Positions 26,314-36,121 of a stretch of 64,000 nucleotides of DNA are shown here, piece after piece. A program made the position numbers and the translations under genes. The DNA lies in NCBI RefSeq assembly GCF_900103255.1, contig NZ_FMWS01000016.1:62001-126000 (forward strand), given 5' to 3'. This DNA is from Gilliamella bombi (lineage in GTDB: Bacteria > Pseudomonadota > Gammaproteobacteria > Enterobacterales > Orbaceae). Numbering within the stretch: position 1 is the first letter of the stretch; each line of letters opens with the position of its first letter. Below the pieces are notes generated by a model that was not told the DNA's origin, made no database searches, and saw only the letters and a list, made by a program, of their open reading frames with translations.

Positions 26314-27069
26314 TTAATAGTAAATAGCAATATTTTGATTGTGAATATTTTCAATTTTGACCGGTGTATCAAATATATCTTCTAAAATATTGGCTTTCAT
26401 AATCTGTTGTGAATTGCCTTGGTATATTAATTCACCATTTTTCATCGCTAAGATGTAATCTGAATATACGGATGCAAAGTTGATATCATGAATAACAATC
26501 ACAATGGTTTTACCCAGCTCATCGGCTGCGCGGCGCAATTGTTTCATCATGGCAACAGCATGTTTCATATCAAGATTATTGAGTGGTTCATCAAGTAATA
26601 CATATTCAGTATCTTGACATAACACCATAGCAACATAAGCTCGTTGCCGTTGACCACCAGATAATTCATCTAAAAAGCGGTCTTTATATTCAGTAAGATC
26701 TAAAAAATCGAGCGCTCGATAAATATGGTTATAATCATCAGCATTTAAACGCCCTTTGGTATAAGGATAACGCCCAAATCCAACTAGTTCAAAAACAGAC
26801 AATCTACTGGTAAAACGGTTTTCTTGTCTCAATACTGATAAATAAGTGGCAAGTTTATCACTTGGCGTATTAACAACATCCATATTTTGAATTTTAACTT
26901 GTCCTTCATCAGCTAATAGAAGACGACTTATAATTGATAATAGCGTCGATTTTCCCGCCCCATTTGGACCAATAATAGCAGTAATTCCACCTTGTGAAAT
27001 CGTCGCATTGACATTTTTTAATACAGATACTGTTTGATAGTTTTTACTAACATTATCAATTTTTATCAC
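26314..27069 (-). CDS. Siderophore ABC importer, ATP-binding protein
   Basis: A 251-residue ABC ATPase with Walker A GPNGAGKST near residue 35, Q-loop, signature LSGGQRQRAYVAM near 135, Walker B YVLLDEPLNNLD near 155 and switch His in VIHDINFA. It is of the FecE/FepC/YclP type that powers uptake of ferric siderophores, heme or B12. Its ATG overlaps the stop of the upstream permease (ATGA), and it closes the four-gene operon. The substrate class is inferred from the binding protein and Fur box. Confidence 0.9.
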   Translation of the reverse strand: MIKIDNVSKNYQTVSVLKNVNATISQGGITAIIGPNGAGKSTLLSIISRLLLADEGQVKIQNMDVVNTPSDKLATYLSVLRQENRFTSRLSVFELVGFGRYPYTKGRLNADDYNHIYRALDFLDLTEYKDRFLDELSGGQRQRAYVAMVLCQDTEYVLLDEPLNNLDMKHAVAMMKQLRRAADELGKTIVIVIHDINFASVYSDYILAMKNGELIYQGNSQQIMKANILEDIFDTPVKIENIHNQNIAIYY

Positions 27070-28037
27070 TTTGGAACCTTTTTTAATAATAAGAAGATAA
27101 ACAAAGAACCACCAATGAATTCAATGACAATGGATAATGCACCAACCATATTTAATACTCGCTCTAAGAACATTTGTCCACCGACCAGAAAAATAACACC
27201 TAACAAAAAAGCAGTAGGTAGCAAAAAACGATGTTGGCTTGATCCACTAATACTATAAGCTAAATTAGTAATTAAAAGCCCCAAAAAAGTGAATGGACCG
27301 ACTAATGCCGTTGACACTGACACTAAAACTGAAACTAGCAATAATATAATAGTGACACTTTTTTGATAATCGATACCCAAATTGATTGCATTATCCCGAC
27401 CCAACGCAAGTACATCAAATTTAAATCGCATTTGCCATAAAAATAGACCAACAATAGCTACTATTACTAACGAAAAGATAACCAATACAGGTTCTGCACG
27501 TGTAAATGTAGCAAAAATACGACTTTGAAGCACAGCGAATTCAGACGGGGTCATCAAGCGTTGCAATAGATTAGAAAAACTACGGAATAATGTACCTAAA
27601 ATAATTCCTATTAATAATACCAAATGTAAATTTTTCTTGAGTCTAGTAAACAAACCTCGATATAAAAATAAAGAGAATAAAATTAATAAAAGTGATTCGA
27701 ATACAAATTTACCAATAATACCAATATAAGGAATACCTTGTGAATCAATACAAAAGATTACAACAGTTTGAATAAGTACAAATAGTGATTCGAATCCCAT
27801 AATAGAAGGTGTTAATATTCGATTGTTGGTAACTGTTTGAAAAAGCAGTGTTGATGTCGCAGCCGAAAAAGCGACTAAAATCATAGCTAGCATTACCCAC
27901 GTTCGATGCTTCAAAATATAGCTAATATTGCCTTTAAGGTTGAAAGTCATAAAACATGTTATGCATATTAAAGCAATAATTAACAATAAAAGAACTCTTT
28001 TTTGACACAAAATATGGCGTTTTTGATTAACTAACAT
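27066..28037 (-). CDS. Siderophore ABC importer, permease 2
   Basis: A 323-residue hydrophobic FecCD-family permease with the family features LGIDYQKSV and GPFTFLGLLITNLAYSISG, the loop that docks on the ATPase. It starts 11 bases inside the end of the previous permease and overlaps the ATPase gene by four. It resembles the YclO/VctG partner of a heterodimeric channel. Confidence 0.88.
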   Translation of the reverse strand: MLVNQKRHILCQKRVLLLLIIALICITCFMTFNLKGNISYILKHRTWVMLAMILVAFSAATSTLLFQTVTNNRILTPSIMGFESLFVLIQTVVIFCIDSQGIPYIGIIGKFVFESLLLILFSLFLYRGLFTRLKKNLHLVLLIGIILGTLFRSFSNLLQRLMTPSEFAVLQSRIFATFTRAEPVLVIFSLVIVAIVGLFLWQMRFKFDVLALGRDNAINLGIDYQKSVTIILLLVSVLVSVSTALVGPFTFLGLLITNLAYSISGSSQHRFLLPTAFLLGVIFLVGGQMFLERVLNMVGALSIVIEFIGGSLFIFLLLKKVPK

Positions 28038-28986
28038 GACGTTTTCGACTCAACAATATTAAAAAAATAATAGCGCCAACTACGCCAAGAATAACACTCA
28101 CGGGGATCTCAAAAGGATAGCGAATTACACGCCCAATAATATCGCAAATTAAAACTAATCCACTACCAAACAAACAGATCCATGGAATGGTTTTACGAAC
28201 ATTGTCCCCAAATAATAAACTAACAATATTTGGTACAATCAATCCTAAAAATGGTAAAACCCCAACAACTACAACGACAATACCACCAATTAATGCAATA
28301 ACAATAAGTCCTGTTAACATAACACGACCATAGTTAAGCCCTACATTAATAGAAAAATCACGCCCCAAGCCAACTACAGTAAACTGATCCGCACACCAAC
28401 AAGCAAGTAATGTCAAACCACCCACCAACCATAATAATTCGTAACGACCTTTTAAAATAGCTGAAAAATCACCTGATTCCCAACCACCAAGTGATTGTAA
28501 TAAATCAAAATACATGGCAAAAAATGTAGTAATAGCGCTAATAACTGCACCTAACATAATGCCAATAAGAGGTACCATTATTGCTGACTTTAAAATAATC
28601 TTTCGAGAAATCGCCATAAATATCATTGTGCCAATCATAGCAAATAGGCTAGCAACAACCATTTTAGTCATGACACTAGCGCCAGGAGCTAAAACCATCA
28701 TAACTAATAAGCCAAGACTAGCCGATTGAGTAGTGCCAACTAAAGAAGGTTCAACAAATCGATTTTGTGTTAATAATTGCATAATCAAACCTGCAACACT
28801 CATGGCGCTACCTGCTAACAATAAGGCAACAGTTCGAGGAATACGGCTTACAAAAAAAATCTCACGCATATTGCTATCTGACCATAAATCAAATAGTGTC
28901 ACATGCCCTGCACCAATAAATAAACTTATTGCAGTCATGATCAATAAAATGAACATACCTGCAATAAAATAAAATGATTTAATCAT
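28027..28986 (-). CDS. Siderophore ABC importer, permease 1
   Basis: A 319-residue FecCD-family permease with about nine to ten helices. The motif VGVLPFLGLIVPNIVSLLFG near residue 245 is the conserved coupling loop, and LGRDFSINVGLNYGRV precedes it. It pairs with the second permease to form the channel, YclN/VctD-like. It follows the binding-protein gene by eight bases. Confidence 0.88.
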   Translation of the reverse strand: MIKSFYFIAGMFILLIMTAISLFIGAGHVTLFDLWSDSNMREIFFVSRIPRTVALLLAGSAMSVAGLIMQLLTQNRFVEPSLVGTTQSASLGLLVMMVLAPGASVMTKMVVASLFAMIGTMIFMAISRKIILKSAIMVPLIGIMLGAVISAITTFFAMYFDLLQSLGGWESGDFSAILKGRYELLWLVGGLTLLACWCADQFTVVGLGRDFSINVGLNYGRVMLTGLIVIALIGGIVVVVVGVLPFLGLIVPNIVSLLFGDNVRKTIPWICLFGSGLVLICDIIGRVIRYPFEIPVSVILGVVGAIIFLILLSRKRHVS

Positions 28987-28994
28987 GCTTTACA

Positions 28995-29948
28995 TTAATG
29001 CGCTGGTTCACTTTGCAAAGCGACACCTATTTGATCCATCAAACGGCTATAGGTTTGAATACCGCCAGCAATATACATGGAAGAAGAATCTAAATAAACA
29101 ATATGGTTTTGTTGCCATGCAGCAGTTTTTCGGATCAATTCGTTGTCAAGTACTTGTTGTGCAGACTGAGCTTCTTTATTACCAATTGCATTATCTCTAT
29201 CTAACACAAATATCCACTGCGGATTAACACTCAAAATAAATTCAGAGGTAACAGCATTACCATGACGACCAGCTTCTTGGAAAGTGGTTGCTGGCTGAAA
29301 ACCGAGCACATCAAACACAAAACCAAAACGAGATTTTGAGCCATAAGCTGACATTTTACCGCCATTAACCATAATCACTAGTGCTGTGCCAGCAGTAGTT
29401 GTCTTGGTTTTCAATTGTTCTATTTTTTGATTAAAATCAGCAATAAGTTTCTTAGCTTCATTTTGTTTATTGAAGATTGAGCCTAATTGTTCTGTTCTTT
29501 GAGTTAAACTACTTAAAAAATTATTTGGGTCAATATCTAAAGAAATCGTCGGAGCAATATCATTCAATTTTTTATAAGCATCAGTAGCGCGACCTCCAGC
29601 AACAATAACATCTGGTTGAATTGAACTTAAAACTTCATAATTTGGTTCAAATAAAGTGCCCACATTAGTGTAGTCTTTGCGTCCATATTTAGATAAGAAA
29701 GTTGGATAATGTACATCTGATTGAGGCACTGCTGTCACAGGAATATTTAATGCGTCCATAATATCAAGTGTTGCAGTATTAAAAACAACAACTTTTTTAG
29801 GATTTTCAGGTACATCGGTTTTACCTTGAGCATGTTCAATGGTAAGCGTATTTGCAGAGGTTTGCTGTTCTTTTTTATTGTCACATCCAACCAAAACAAG
29901 CAAAACAGCAAGCAAAACTAAAAATTTCACTTTGATATATGAATACAT
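28995..29948 (-). CDS. Siderophore-binding lipoprotein (YclQ/VctP/CeuE-like)
   Basis: A 317-residue class III periplasmic binding protein. The N terminus is a lipoprotein signal ending LLVLVGC with the lipidated Cys near residue 22. The body has the typical KVVVFNTATLDIMDAL and PDVIVAGGRA segments, as in catecholate-siderophore binders. It delivers its ligand to the two permeases encoded next. Start ATG follows AGGAG. A Fur box 40 bases upstream supports an iron function. No TonB-dependent receptor gene is nearby, so the outer-membrane partner is elsewhere. Confidence 0.88.
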   Translation of the reverse strand: MYSYIKVKFLVLLAVLLVLVGCDNKKEQQTSANTLTIEHAQGKTDVPENPKKVVVFNTATLDIMDALNIPVTAVPQSDVHYPTFLSKYGRKDYTNVGTLFEPNYEVLSSIQPDVIVAGGRATDAYKKLNDIAPTISLDIDPNNFLSSLTQRTEQLGSIFNKQNEAKKLIADFNQKIEQLKTKTTTAGTALVIMVNGGKMSAYGSKSRFGFVFDVLGFQPATTFQEAGRHGNAVTSEFILSVNPQWIFVLDRDNAIGNKEAQSAQQVLDNELIRKTAAWQQNHIVYLDSSSMYIAGGIQTYSRLMDQIGVALQSEPAH

Positions 29949-29987
29949 TGTAACTCCTAATTATCAACCAAATAAAAAACAAAAAAC

Positions 29988-30006
29988 GATAATTATAATA
30001 ATTATC
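29988..30006 (-). promoter_or_regulatory. Fur box of the siderophore importer
   Basis: GATAATTATAATAATTATC is a perfect palindrome and matches the 19-bp Fur consensus at 17 positions. It lies 40 bases upstream of the binding-protein ATG. Iron-dependent repression is inferred. Confidence 0.82.
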
Positions 30007-30115
30007 ATTTACATTAAGATTGTAACCAAAAAATTTGCTCTATTCAATGCACTTTAACTATTTAAAAATTTAATATGTGATAAAAGATAGATTAAATAGC
30101 ACTCAAATGAATGGA

Positions 30116-30143
30116 TTAAAAAGCTATCGATTTGTTCGATAGC
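30116..30143 (-). terminator. Terminator of the glnA-glnL-glnG operon
   Basis: On the minus strand GCTATCGA and TCGATAGC form an 8-bp stem around ACAAA, followed by TTTTT. It starts 18 bases after the glnG stop. Confidence 0.85.
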
Positions 30144-30160
30144 ATAATTAATATTGGTGA

Positions 30161-31615
30161 TTAAGGGTGTTTAGTGGGATCAAGCGATAAATCTTTAAGT
30201 TTTCTAGTTAATGTATTTCGCCCCCAGCCTAACAGATGAGAAGCATCTTGTTTGTGACCTCGAGTAAAATTAAGTGCACTTCTTAGTAAGATTCGTTCAA
30301 CATCATTTATTGCTTCAGTCAAAATTCCTGTTTTACCATCTATTAGAGCTTGTTTTGCCCATTGTTCCAGCAATACTTTCCAATCAACTTCTTGTTGAGA
30401 AAAGTGGCTTGTAGGCAATGTGTTATTTTCATTTGTAACCACTGTTTTAGCTGTCGATAATTGCAACAATTCTGGAGGCAAGTCCTGAACTAAAACTTCT
30501 TTATTTGAAGACATCACCGTAACCCAGCGACAAATATTTTCAAGTTGACGAACATTACCTGGCCAATTAAAGCGACATAAAACATTTAAAGCTTCCGAAC
30601 TGAATACTTTACTTTCTACCCCCAAGTCTTTGGCAGTTGTATGTAAAAAATGTTCTGATAGTTTTGGTATATCTTCAATTCGATCGCGTAGCGGTGGTAA
30701 TAAGATACGAATTACATTTAGACGATGAAAAAGATCTTCTCTAAATTTACCCTCACGAACCCTAGCTTGTAAATCTTGATGAGTAGCTGCAATAATACGG
30801 ACATCTACTTTGACAGGTGAATAACCGCCAATACGATAAAATTGCCCATCAGCAAGCACCCTTAATAATCTAGTTTGAACATCAAGTGGCATATCACCAA
30901 TTTCATCTAGAAATAATGTACCACCATTCGCTTGTTCAAACCTCCCGTGCCTAATTTGAGCCGCTCCAGTAAACGCCCCTTTTTCATGTCCAAAAAGTTC
31001 TGACTCAATAAGATCTTTAGGGATGGCTGCCATATTTAGCGCAATAAAAGGGGATTGTGAGCGAGGGCTATGGATATGTAATGCTTTTGCAACTAATTCT
31101 TTCCCCGTTCCTGATTCACCATTAATCAATACACTAATTGATGATTTGGAAAGCCTACCAATAATACGAAAAACTTCCTGCATTGAAGGCGCTTCACCAA
31201 TAATGCCGGTCGATGCTTTACTTGTTGTATTATTATTGGTTTTATTACTTTGAGTTTGTGAAATCGCACGTTCAACCAATTGAATAACTTCGTCCACATC
31301 AAAAGGTTTAGGAATATAATCATAAGCACCTTTTTGATAGGCATTTACTGCTGCATCTAGATCGGAATGAGCAGTCATAATAATAACTGGCAAATTCGGC
31401 ATTTGCTCTTTAATATGATGAAGCAATGTCAAACCATCAAGTCCTGGCATTTTAATATCAGAAATTAGTACAGCTGGTTTTTGTACATATGTATCTAATG
31501 CATCAATAACTTGCTTACCACTCTCAAAGCTAACACAGTTAAAATGAGCATTAGTTAATGCTTTTTCTAATACCCATCGAATAGAGCTATCATCATCAAC
31601 AATCCACACATTCAT
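30161..31615 (-). CDS. glnG: Nitrogen regulator NtrC (NR-I)
   Basis: NtrC is the response regulator that activates sigma-54 promoters under nitrogen limitation. From the ATG at 31615 (after GAGGT) it has 484 residues (E. coli 469). Domains in order: receiver with the phospho-Asp in LISDIKMPGLDG near 54, AAA+ domain with GESGTGKELVAK near 165 and the sigma-54 loop GAFTGA near 213, and a C-terminal Fis-type HTH (ASHLLGWGRNTLTRKL). Longer in-frame starts reach back into glnL and are rejected. Confidence 0.95.
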   Translation of the reverse strand: MNVWIVDDDSSIRWVLEKALTNAHFNCVSFESGKQVIDALDTYVQKPAVLISDIKMPGLDGLTLLHHIKEQMPNLPVIIMTAHSDLDAAVNAYQKGAYDYIPKPFDVDEVIQLVERAISQTQSNKTNNNTTSKASTGIIGEAPSMQEVFRIIGRLSKSSISVLINGESGTGKELVAKALHIHSPRSQSPFIALNMAAIPKDLIESELFGHEKGAFTGAAQIRHGRFEQANGGTLFLDEIGDMPLDVQTRLLRVLADGQFYRIGGYSPVKVDVRIIAATHQDLQARVREGKFREDLFHRLNVIRILLPPLRDRIEDIPKLSEHFLHTTAKDLGVESKVFSSEALNVLCRFNWPGNVRQLENICRWVTVMSSNKEVLVQDLPPELLQLSTAKTVVTNENNTLPTSHFSQQEVDWKVLLEQWAKQALIDGKTGILTEAINDVERILLRSALNFTRGHKQDASHLLGWGRNTLTRKLKDLSLDPTKHP

Positions 31616-31625
31616 TTTATTTACC

Positions 31626-32675
31626 TCACTGCCTAATTGGCAAATAGACAGAAAATTGAGTATGCCCAGGCCAACTATTAAATTCAATTTTACCATGATG
31701 TTGATCAACAATATTATTTGCAATCGAAAGTCCAATACCTGTACCTCCTTCATGCCCGCTCACCATAGGATAAAACAAAGTATCTTGTATATGAACAGGC
31801 ACACCTGGTCCAGTATCTTCAATATCAATACGAGCGCACAAACGGTAGCGCTGTCCATGTAAAGTAATCTGAAAAGCAGTTCTTGTCCTGATAATAATTG
31901 TGCCAGTATTGGATCCGATAGCCTGTAAAGCATTGCGAACAATATTTAAAATTACCTGCTCTATTTGTTCGGAGTCATGAATAAAATCAGGTAAGCTTGG
32001 ATCATAATCACGCAGAATTTTAATATTGATTGGTTTTTCCAAACACAGCAAAGCATAGATACGTTCTATTGCTTGATGAATACTTTGTTCTTTTTGTTGT
32101 AATCTCTGCTGTGGGCCTAATAACCTATCTACCAGATTTCTTAACCTATCTGCTTGTTCAATAATAATTTTTGTGTAATCTTGCAATTCATTTTTAGGTA
32201 GTTCACGTGATAATAATTGAGCGGCGCCTCGAAGCCCTCCGAGAGGATTTTTAATTTCATGAGCTAGTCCACGAACTAATTCACGAGCTGCACTCTGTTG
32301 CGCTTGTTGCAATTGTTCTTGGCTAAGGCGTTTATGGCTATTTAATGGCGTCATTTCAATTAAAATCTGTCCATTACCTAATAGTTGAGCTGTCAACGTT
32401 AAAATATGTAATTCATTATTAATAACTAAATTGACTTCATTATCTGTAAAACCCTGATTTTGCTCTAATGTACTGAGCATTAAATTTATATCCAAAGAAA
32501 AGTATCCCAGCAAATCAGGAAGATAACTTTCTAATAATTTTTTTGAACTTTGTGCTAATAATTGCTGTGCAGCAATATTGGCATACAGAATATTAAGCTT
32601 AGTATCAAGTAATAAAATACTTGTAATCATAGAATCGAGAACAAGATTAGCATCAGATTCATTATCAAATGTCAT
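31626..32675 (-). CDS. glnL: Nitrogen sensor kinase NtrB (NR-II)
   Basis: NtrB phosphorylates or dephosphorylates NtrC according to PII and glutamine state. With the ATG at 32675 the protein is 349 residues, the same as E. coli. It has a PAS domain ([19 protein letters not shown]), the phospho-His in [13 protein letters not shown] near 139, and the ATP-binding N and G boxes ([22 protein letters not shown]). A GTG ten codons earlier falls inside the terminator-like hairpin after glnA and is less likely. It ends 10 bases before glnG. Confidence 0.94.
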   Translation of the reverse strand: MTFDNESDANLVLDSMITSILLLDTKLNILYANIAAQQLLAQSSKKLLESYLPDLLGYFSLDINLMLSTLEQNQGFTDNEVNLVINNELHILTLTAQLLGNGQILIEMTPLNSHKRLSQEQLQQAQQSAARELVRGLAHEIKNPLGGLRGAAQLLSRELPKNELQDYTKIIIEQADRLRNLVDRLLGPQQRLQQKEQSIHQAIERIYALLCLEKPINIKILRDYDPSLPDFIHDSEQIEQVILNIVRNALQAIGSNTGTIIIRTRTAFQITLHGQRYRLCARIDIEDTGPGVPVHIQDTLFYPMVSGHEGGTGIGLSIANNIVDQHHGKIEFNSWPGHTQFSVYLPIRQ

Positions 32676-32698
32676 CGTTGGTTTTCCGTCCTGATTAG

Positions 32699-32724
32699 AA
32701 ACCACCGCAAATTAACGGTGGTTT
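32699..32724 (-). terminator. Attenuating hairpin between glnA and glnL
   Basis: AAACCACCG and CGGTGGTTT make a 9-bp stem with an 8-base loop just after the glnA stop, with only a short T stretch beyond it. In this operon a partial terminator would make GlnA far more abundant than NtrB/NtrC. Confidence 0.7.
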
Positions 32725-32747
32725 GATAGGTTAAATTACTATATAGC

Positions 32748-34157
32748 TTATAGACTATAGTACATTTCAAACTCAACTGGGTGAGGTGTCATACGGACAC
32801 GATCAACATCTTGACGTTTTAAATCAATGTATGCATCAATAGCATCGTTAGTAAATACGTTACCACGTGTTAAGAATTCACGATCTGCACCTAATGCATT
32901 AAGTGCTTCTTCAAGTGAACCCGCAACCTGAGGAATTAATTTAGACTCTTCTGGTGGTAAGTCATATAAGTTTTTATCCATTGCATCACCAGGGTGAATT
33001 TTATTGATAATACCATCCAAACCAGCCATTAACTGTGCGGCAAAAGATAAGTATGGATTACCTGCTGGATCTGGGAAACGAACTTCAATACGGCGAGCTT
33101 TAGGGCTAGTCACGACTGGAATACGGATTGATGCAGAACGGTTACGAGCCGAGTAAGCAAGCATAACTGGTGCTTCATATCCCGGAACTAGACGTTTATA
33201 AGAGTTAGTTGCAGGGTTTGTAAATGCATTAATTGCTTTCGCATGTTTAATAATACCGCCAATATAGAATAATGCCATTTCAGAAAGGCCCGCATATTTA
33301 TCACCAGCAAATAAATTTACGCCATCTTTTGCCAATGATTGGTGACAGTGCATACCAGAACCATTATCACCAAATATTGGTTTTGGCATAAAGGTCGCGG
33401 TTTTACCATATGCGTGTGCTACATTTTGTACAACATATTTATAAATTTGCACTTCATCAGCTTTTTTAGTTAACGTATTAAAACGACAGGCAATTTCATT
33501 TTGACCTGCTGTTGCAACTTCATGATGATGCGCCTCAATCACTAAGCCAAGTTGCTCCATAATTGAGCACATTTCAGAACGGATATCTTGTGATGAATCA
33601 ACCGGAGGAAGTGGGAAATAACCACCTTTTACACCTGGACGATGGCCTTTATTGCCTTCGTCATATTTAGTACCTGAGTTCCAGGCCGCTTCAATATCAT
33701 CAATATGTACAAAGCTACCTGACATTGGCGAACCGAAACGAACATCATCAAATAAGAAAAATTCTGGTTCAGGGCCGAAAATAACAGTATCAGCAATACC
33801 TGATGATTTTAAAAATTCTTCGGCACGTTTAGCAATTGAACGTGGGTCACGATCATATCCTTGTAATGTTGCAGGCTCTAAAACATCACAACGGAGATTT
33901 AATGTCACATCTTCAAAAAAAGGATCGATAACAGCACTTGATGTATCTGGCATTAACACCATATCTGATTCATTAATACCTTTCCAACCTGCAATTGATG
34001 AACCGTCAAACATCTTACCATCTTCAAAAAAGCTGTCATCAATTTGACTAACAGGAATTGTAACGTGTTGCTCTTTACCTTTTGTATCAGTAAAGCGTAA
34101 ATCAATAAACTTAACATCATTTTCTTTAATTTGTGTTAAAACTTTTAGTATAGACAT
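32748..34157 (-). CDS. glnA: Glutamine synthetase GlnA (type I-beta)
   Basis: GlnA forms glutamine from glutamate, ammonia and ATP. At 469 residues it equals the E. coli enzyme. It has the N-terminal [11 protein letters not shown], the ATP-binding [13 protein letters not shown] near 263, and the adenylylation segment [10 protein letters not shown] near 398, so adenylyl control is expected. The gene begins after GGAGAAG and heads glnA-glnL-glnG, with a sigma-54 promoter and NtrC-like sites upstream. Confidence 0.97.
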   Translation of the reverse strand: MSILKVLTQIKENDVKFIDLRFTDTKGKEQHVTIPVSQIDDSFFEDGKMFDGSSIAGWKGINESDMVLMPDTSSAVIDPFFEDVTLNLRCDVLEPATLQGYDRDPRSIAKRAEEFLKSSGIADTVIFGPEPEFFLFDDVRFGSPMSGSFVHIDDIEAAWNSGTKYDEGNKGHRPGVKGGYFPLPPVDSSQDIRSEMCSIMEQLGLVIEAHHHEVATAGQNEIACRFNTLTKKADEVQIYKYVVQNVAHAYGKTATFMPKPIFGDNGSGMHCHQSLAKDGVNLFAGDKYAGLSEMALFYIGGIIKHAKAINAFTNPATNSYKRLVPGYEAPVMLAYSARNRSASIRIPVVTSPKARRIEVRFPDPAGNPYLSFAAQLMAGLDGIINKIHPGDAMDKNLYDLPPEESKLIPQVAGSLEEALNALGADREFLTRGNVFTNDAIDAYIDLKRQDVDRVRMTPHPVEFEMYYSL

Positions 34158-34230
34158 GTATCTTCTCCATTGAGGACAAATAATAATTATTCAGTTTTTA
34201 AGGTATTCTTACCAAATTGCTATAACGTAT

Positions 34231-34245
34231 GCAAATATAATGCCA
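34231..34245 (-). promoter_or_regulatory. Sigma-54 promoter of glnA
   Basis: On the minus strand TGGCAT, five bases, TTGC gives the -24/-12 pattern (GG at 34244-34243, GC at 34232-34231). It lies 74 bases before the glnA ATG, matching the glnAp2 arrangement. Confidence 0.82.
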
Positions 34246-34304
34246 ATTCTTTAACTCTATTTTTGGTGGCTTTATAAGTAGCTATAGTAACATAAATATT
34301 ACAG

Positions 34305-34344
34305 TTGCACTAAAATAATGCAATAAGCACCAGAATAATGCACC
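34305..34344 (-). promoter_or_regulatory. Tandem NtrC-binding sites upstream of glnA
   Basis: Two dyads, TTGCACTAAAATAATGCAA (34305-34323) and GCACCAGAATAATGC (34327-34341), resemble the NtrC pattern GCAC-N-TGGTGC with 20-bp spacing, about 95-115 bp upstream of the sigma-54 start site. This is the usual enhancer position. Confidence 0.65.
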
Positions 34345-34383
34345 AAAATAGTCATATAAAAAATTAAACCCAATTTTTATGCT

Positions 34384-35012
34384 CTATATATCTTCTCGCA
34401 GTGCTTCAATGCTCAAATGAAAAGTTATTTTATTCCAGTCATGCTCAATCGTTTCTTCTGAACTAAACACCACGTGATACAGCATATGATCTTTAGGATT
34501 TACAAAAGATGTAGAAGGATAAACATCCGTACCCCAATAACAGCAAATTAATTTAAGTTCACCTATTCCCATGGTGTTAACTAAATACTGATGTGCTTGT
34601 TTTGCATATTTACCCTCAATTTTATAAATAACTTTAAGAGGTTTTCCTTGTTCTTTATCATTTTGTATACAATCATTATATTTAAAGAAATCGGGCGCAT
34701 CTGCATCAAATTCACGCAAAAAATCACGACAAGTTAAATCGGGATCATAGTCATAATGCGGGAAATATTCTGAATGTTTGATTTTTACGTTACGAAGTTT
34801 TGTTCTCTTTAACTCAGAAATTTGTTTATTAAAATATGTTCAGCATAAGCTTGATGATAATCTCCATTTTCTAAATAATAATTAGCTAATAAAGATTCGT
34901 CTTCAATAGTTTGAGAATTAAATTTATTAAATTCAGAAGAATCATCAGCAAACGCCGGAGAAATAATGGAAAATACAACACAAACCCAAAAGATAAATTG
35001 TTTCAATCTCAT
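34384..35012 (-). pseudogene. Frameshifted exported protein of unknown function (possibly DUF4952-like)
   Basis: Two frames read as one interrupted gene. The first (35012-34809) gives a signal peptide (KQFIFWVCVVFSIISPAFA) and a short acidic region ending NKFLS. The second, in the -1 frame, opens in the same place and runs NKQISELKRTKLRN through a domain with CRDFLREF, GKPLKVIYKIEGKYA and LICCYWGTD to a stop at 34384. Joined near 34809-34836 they would give about 209 residues. The shift lies near a run of four T residues, and no canonical slippery heptamer is seen, so a mutation or a sequencing error is more likely than programmed frameshifting. The domain faintly recalls DUF4952; I am not sure of that. 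Function unknown. Confidence 0.6.
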
Positions 35013-35142
35013 TAACCTATCCCTTAAAATTAAATAAATATTTTTTATAAAATAGCAAGATTTTCTTATTGGTGCTGTATTTCAGTGCATAATATCGTTA
35101 TAATCTCACCTTATATTGAAATGACTAGGTAATCATACAAAT

Positions 35143-35583
35143 ATGGACTTTATAACACTCGAAATTCTACCTTTTGTAAAAAATCATTTTTTACTGTCCC
35201 TAGGTTGGATTGTGCTGTTTATTGCAATCATTGTACTAACCATTAAAGGAAAGCTATCTAAAGTTAAAGTTATCAATAATGCTCAGGCAATCCATATGGT
35301 AAATAAACAAGATGCAGTTATTATTGATATTCGCTCTGCTGATAGCTTCAAAAAAGGGCATATAACAGATTCTCATAACATTTTGCCTATCGACATTAAA
35401 AATGCAAGTGCAAAAACAATTGAAAAGTTTAAAGAAAATATCATTATTTTAATTGATGAGAATGGTTTATCATCAACAGGTATAGGTGAAATACTTGTCA
35501 AACAAGGTTTTTCAAATGTCTTTGTATTAAAAGACGGTATTGCTGGATGGAACGGCGAGAATTTACCATTAGTTAGAAAATAA
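35143..35583 (+). CDS. yibN: Membrane-anchored rhodanese-like protein YibN
   Basis: A 146-residue protein with one N-terminal helix (about residues 17-35) and a rhodanese fold facing the cytoplasm. It aligns throughout with E. coli YibN (143), including KVKVI, DAVIIDIRSADSFKKGHI and the end GENLPLVR. The active-site loop reads LIDENGLSS, without a cysteine, so sulfurtransferase activity is not expected. It precedes secB as in E. coli, which fits the reported link of YibN with protein export and the membrane. Confidence 0.88.
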   Translation: MDFITLEILPFVKNHFLLSLGWIVLFIAIIVLTIKGKLSKVKVINNAQAIHMVNKQDAVIIDIRSADSFKKGHITDSHNILPIDIKNASAKTIEKFKENIIILIDENGLSSTGIGEILVKQGFSNVFVLKDGIAGWNGENLPLVRK

Positions 35584-35607
35584 TATTATAAAAAATAAGG
35601 TTTTATC

Positions 35608-36084
35608 ATGACAGAACAAAACAATACACAACAACCAGAAACACAGTTTGCTATTCAACGTATTTATACTAAAGATGTTTCATTTGAAACTAATAATGTT
35701 CCAGAAATTTTTACTAAACAATGGCAACCAGAACTGAATCTTGAATTAAATTCATCTTCGCAAGTTTTAAGTGAAAATGTATATGAAGTTGCACTTCGTG
35801 TCACTGTAACAGTAAAACAACAAAACGAAGTTGTGTATATCTGTGAAGTTACTCAAGCGGGTATTTTCTCACTTGTCGGATTTGACGAAGGCCAAATTCA
35901 ACATTGTGTTGGTGCTTATTGTCCAAATATTTTGTTCCCCTATGCTCGTGAAGTAATTTCAAGTTTAGTGAATAAAGGTACATTCCCACAAGTGAATTTA
36001 GAACCAGTAAATTTTGAAGCACTATTTATGAACTATATTCAGCAACAACAAGCTGAAGCTGAATCAAAAGAAACACTACAATAG
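35608..36084 (+). CDS. secB: Protein-export chaperone SecB
   Basis: SecB holds preproteins unfolded and hands them to SecA. The 158 residues (E. coli 155) carry the characteristic [14 protein letters not shown] near the N terminus and the SecA-contact/groove segment [14 protein letters not shown] near 115. Start ATG follows AAGG. Order yibN-secB-gpsA is the enteric one. Confidence 0.97.
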   Translation: MTEQNNTQQPETQFAIQRIYTKDVSFETNNVPEIFTKQWQPELNLELNSSSQVLSENVYEVALRVTVTVKQQNEVVYICEVTQAGIFSLVGFDEGQIQHCVGAYCPNILFPYAREVISSLVNKGTFPQVNLEPVNFEALFMNYIQQQQAEAESKETLQ

Positions 36085-36121
36085 TCATTGTATTACAATT
36101 AACTGATAATAAATTTATTAG

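Noticed and set aside
34809-34836. Programmed -1 frameshift in the exported protein
   Set aside because: No X-XXY-YYZ slippery heptamer and no clear downstream pseudoknot or stem; mutation or read error is simpler.
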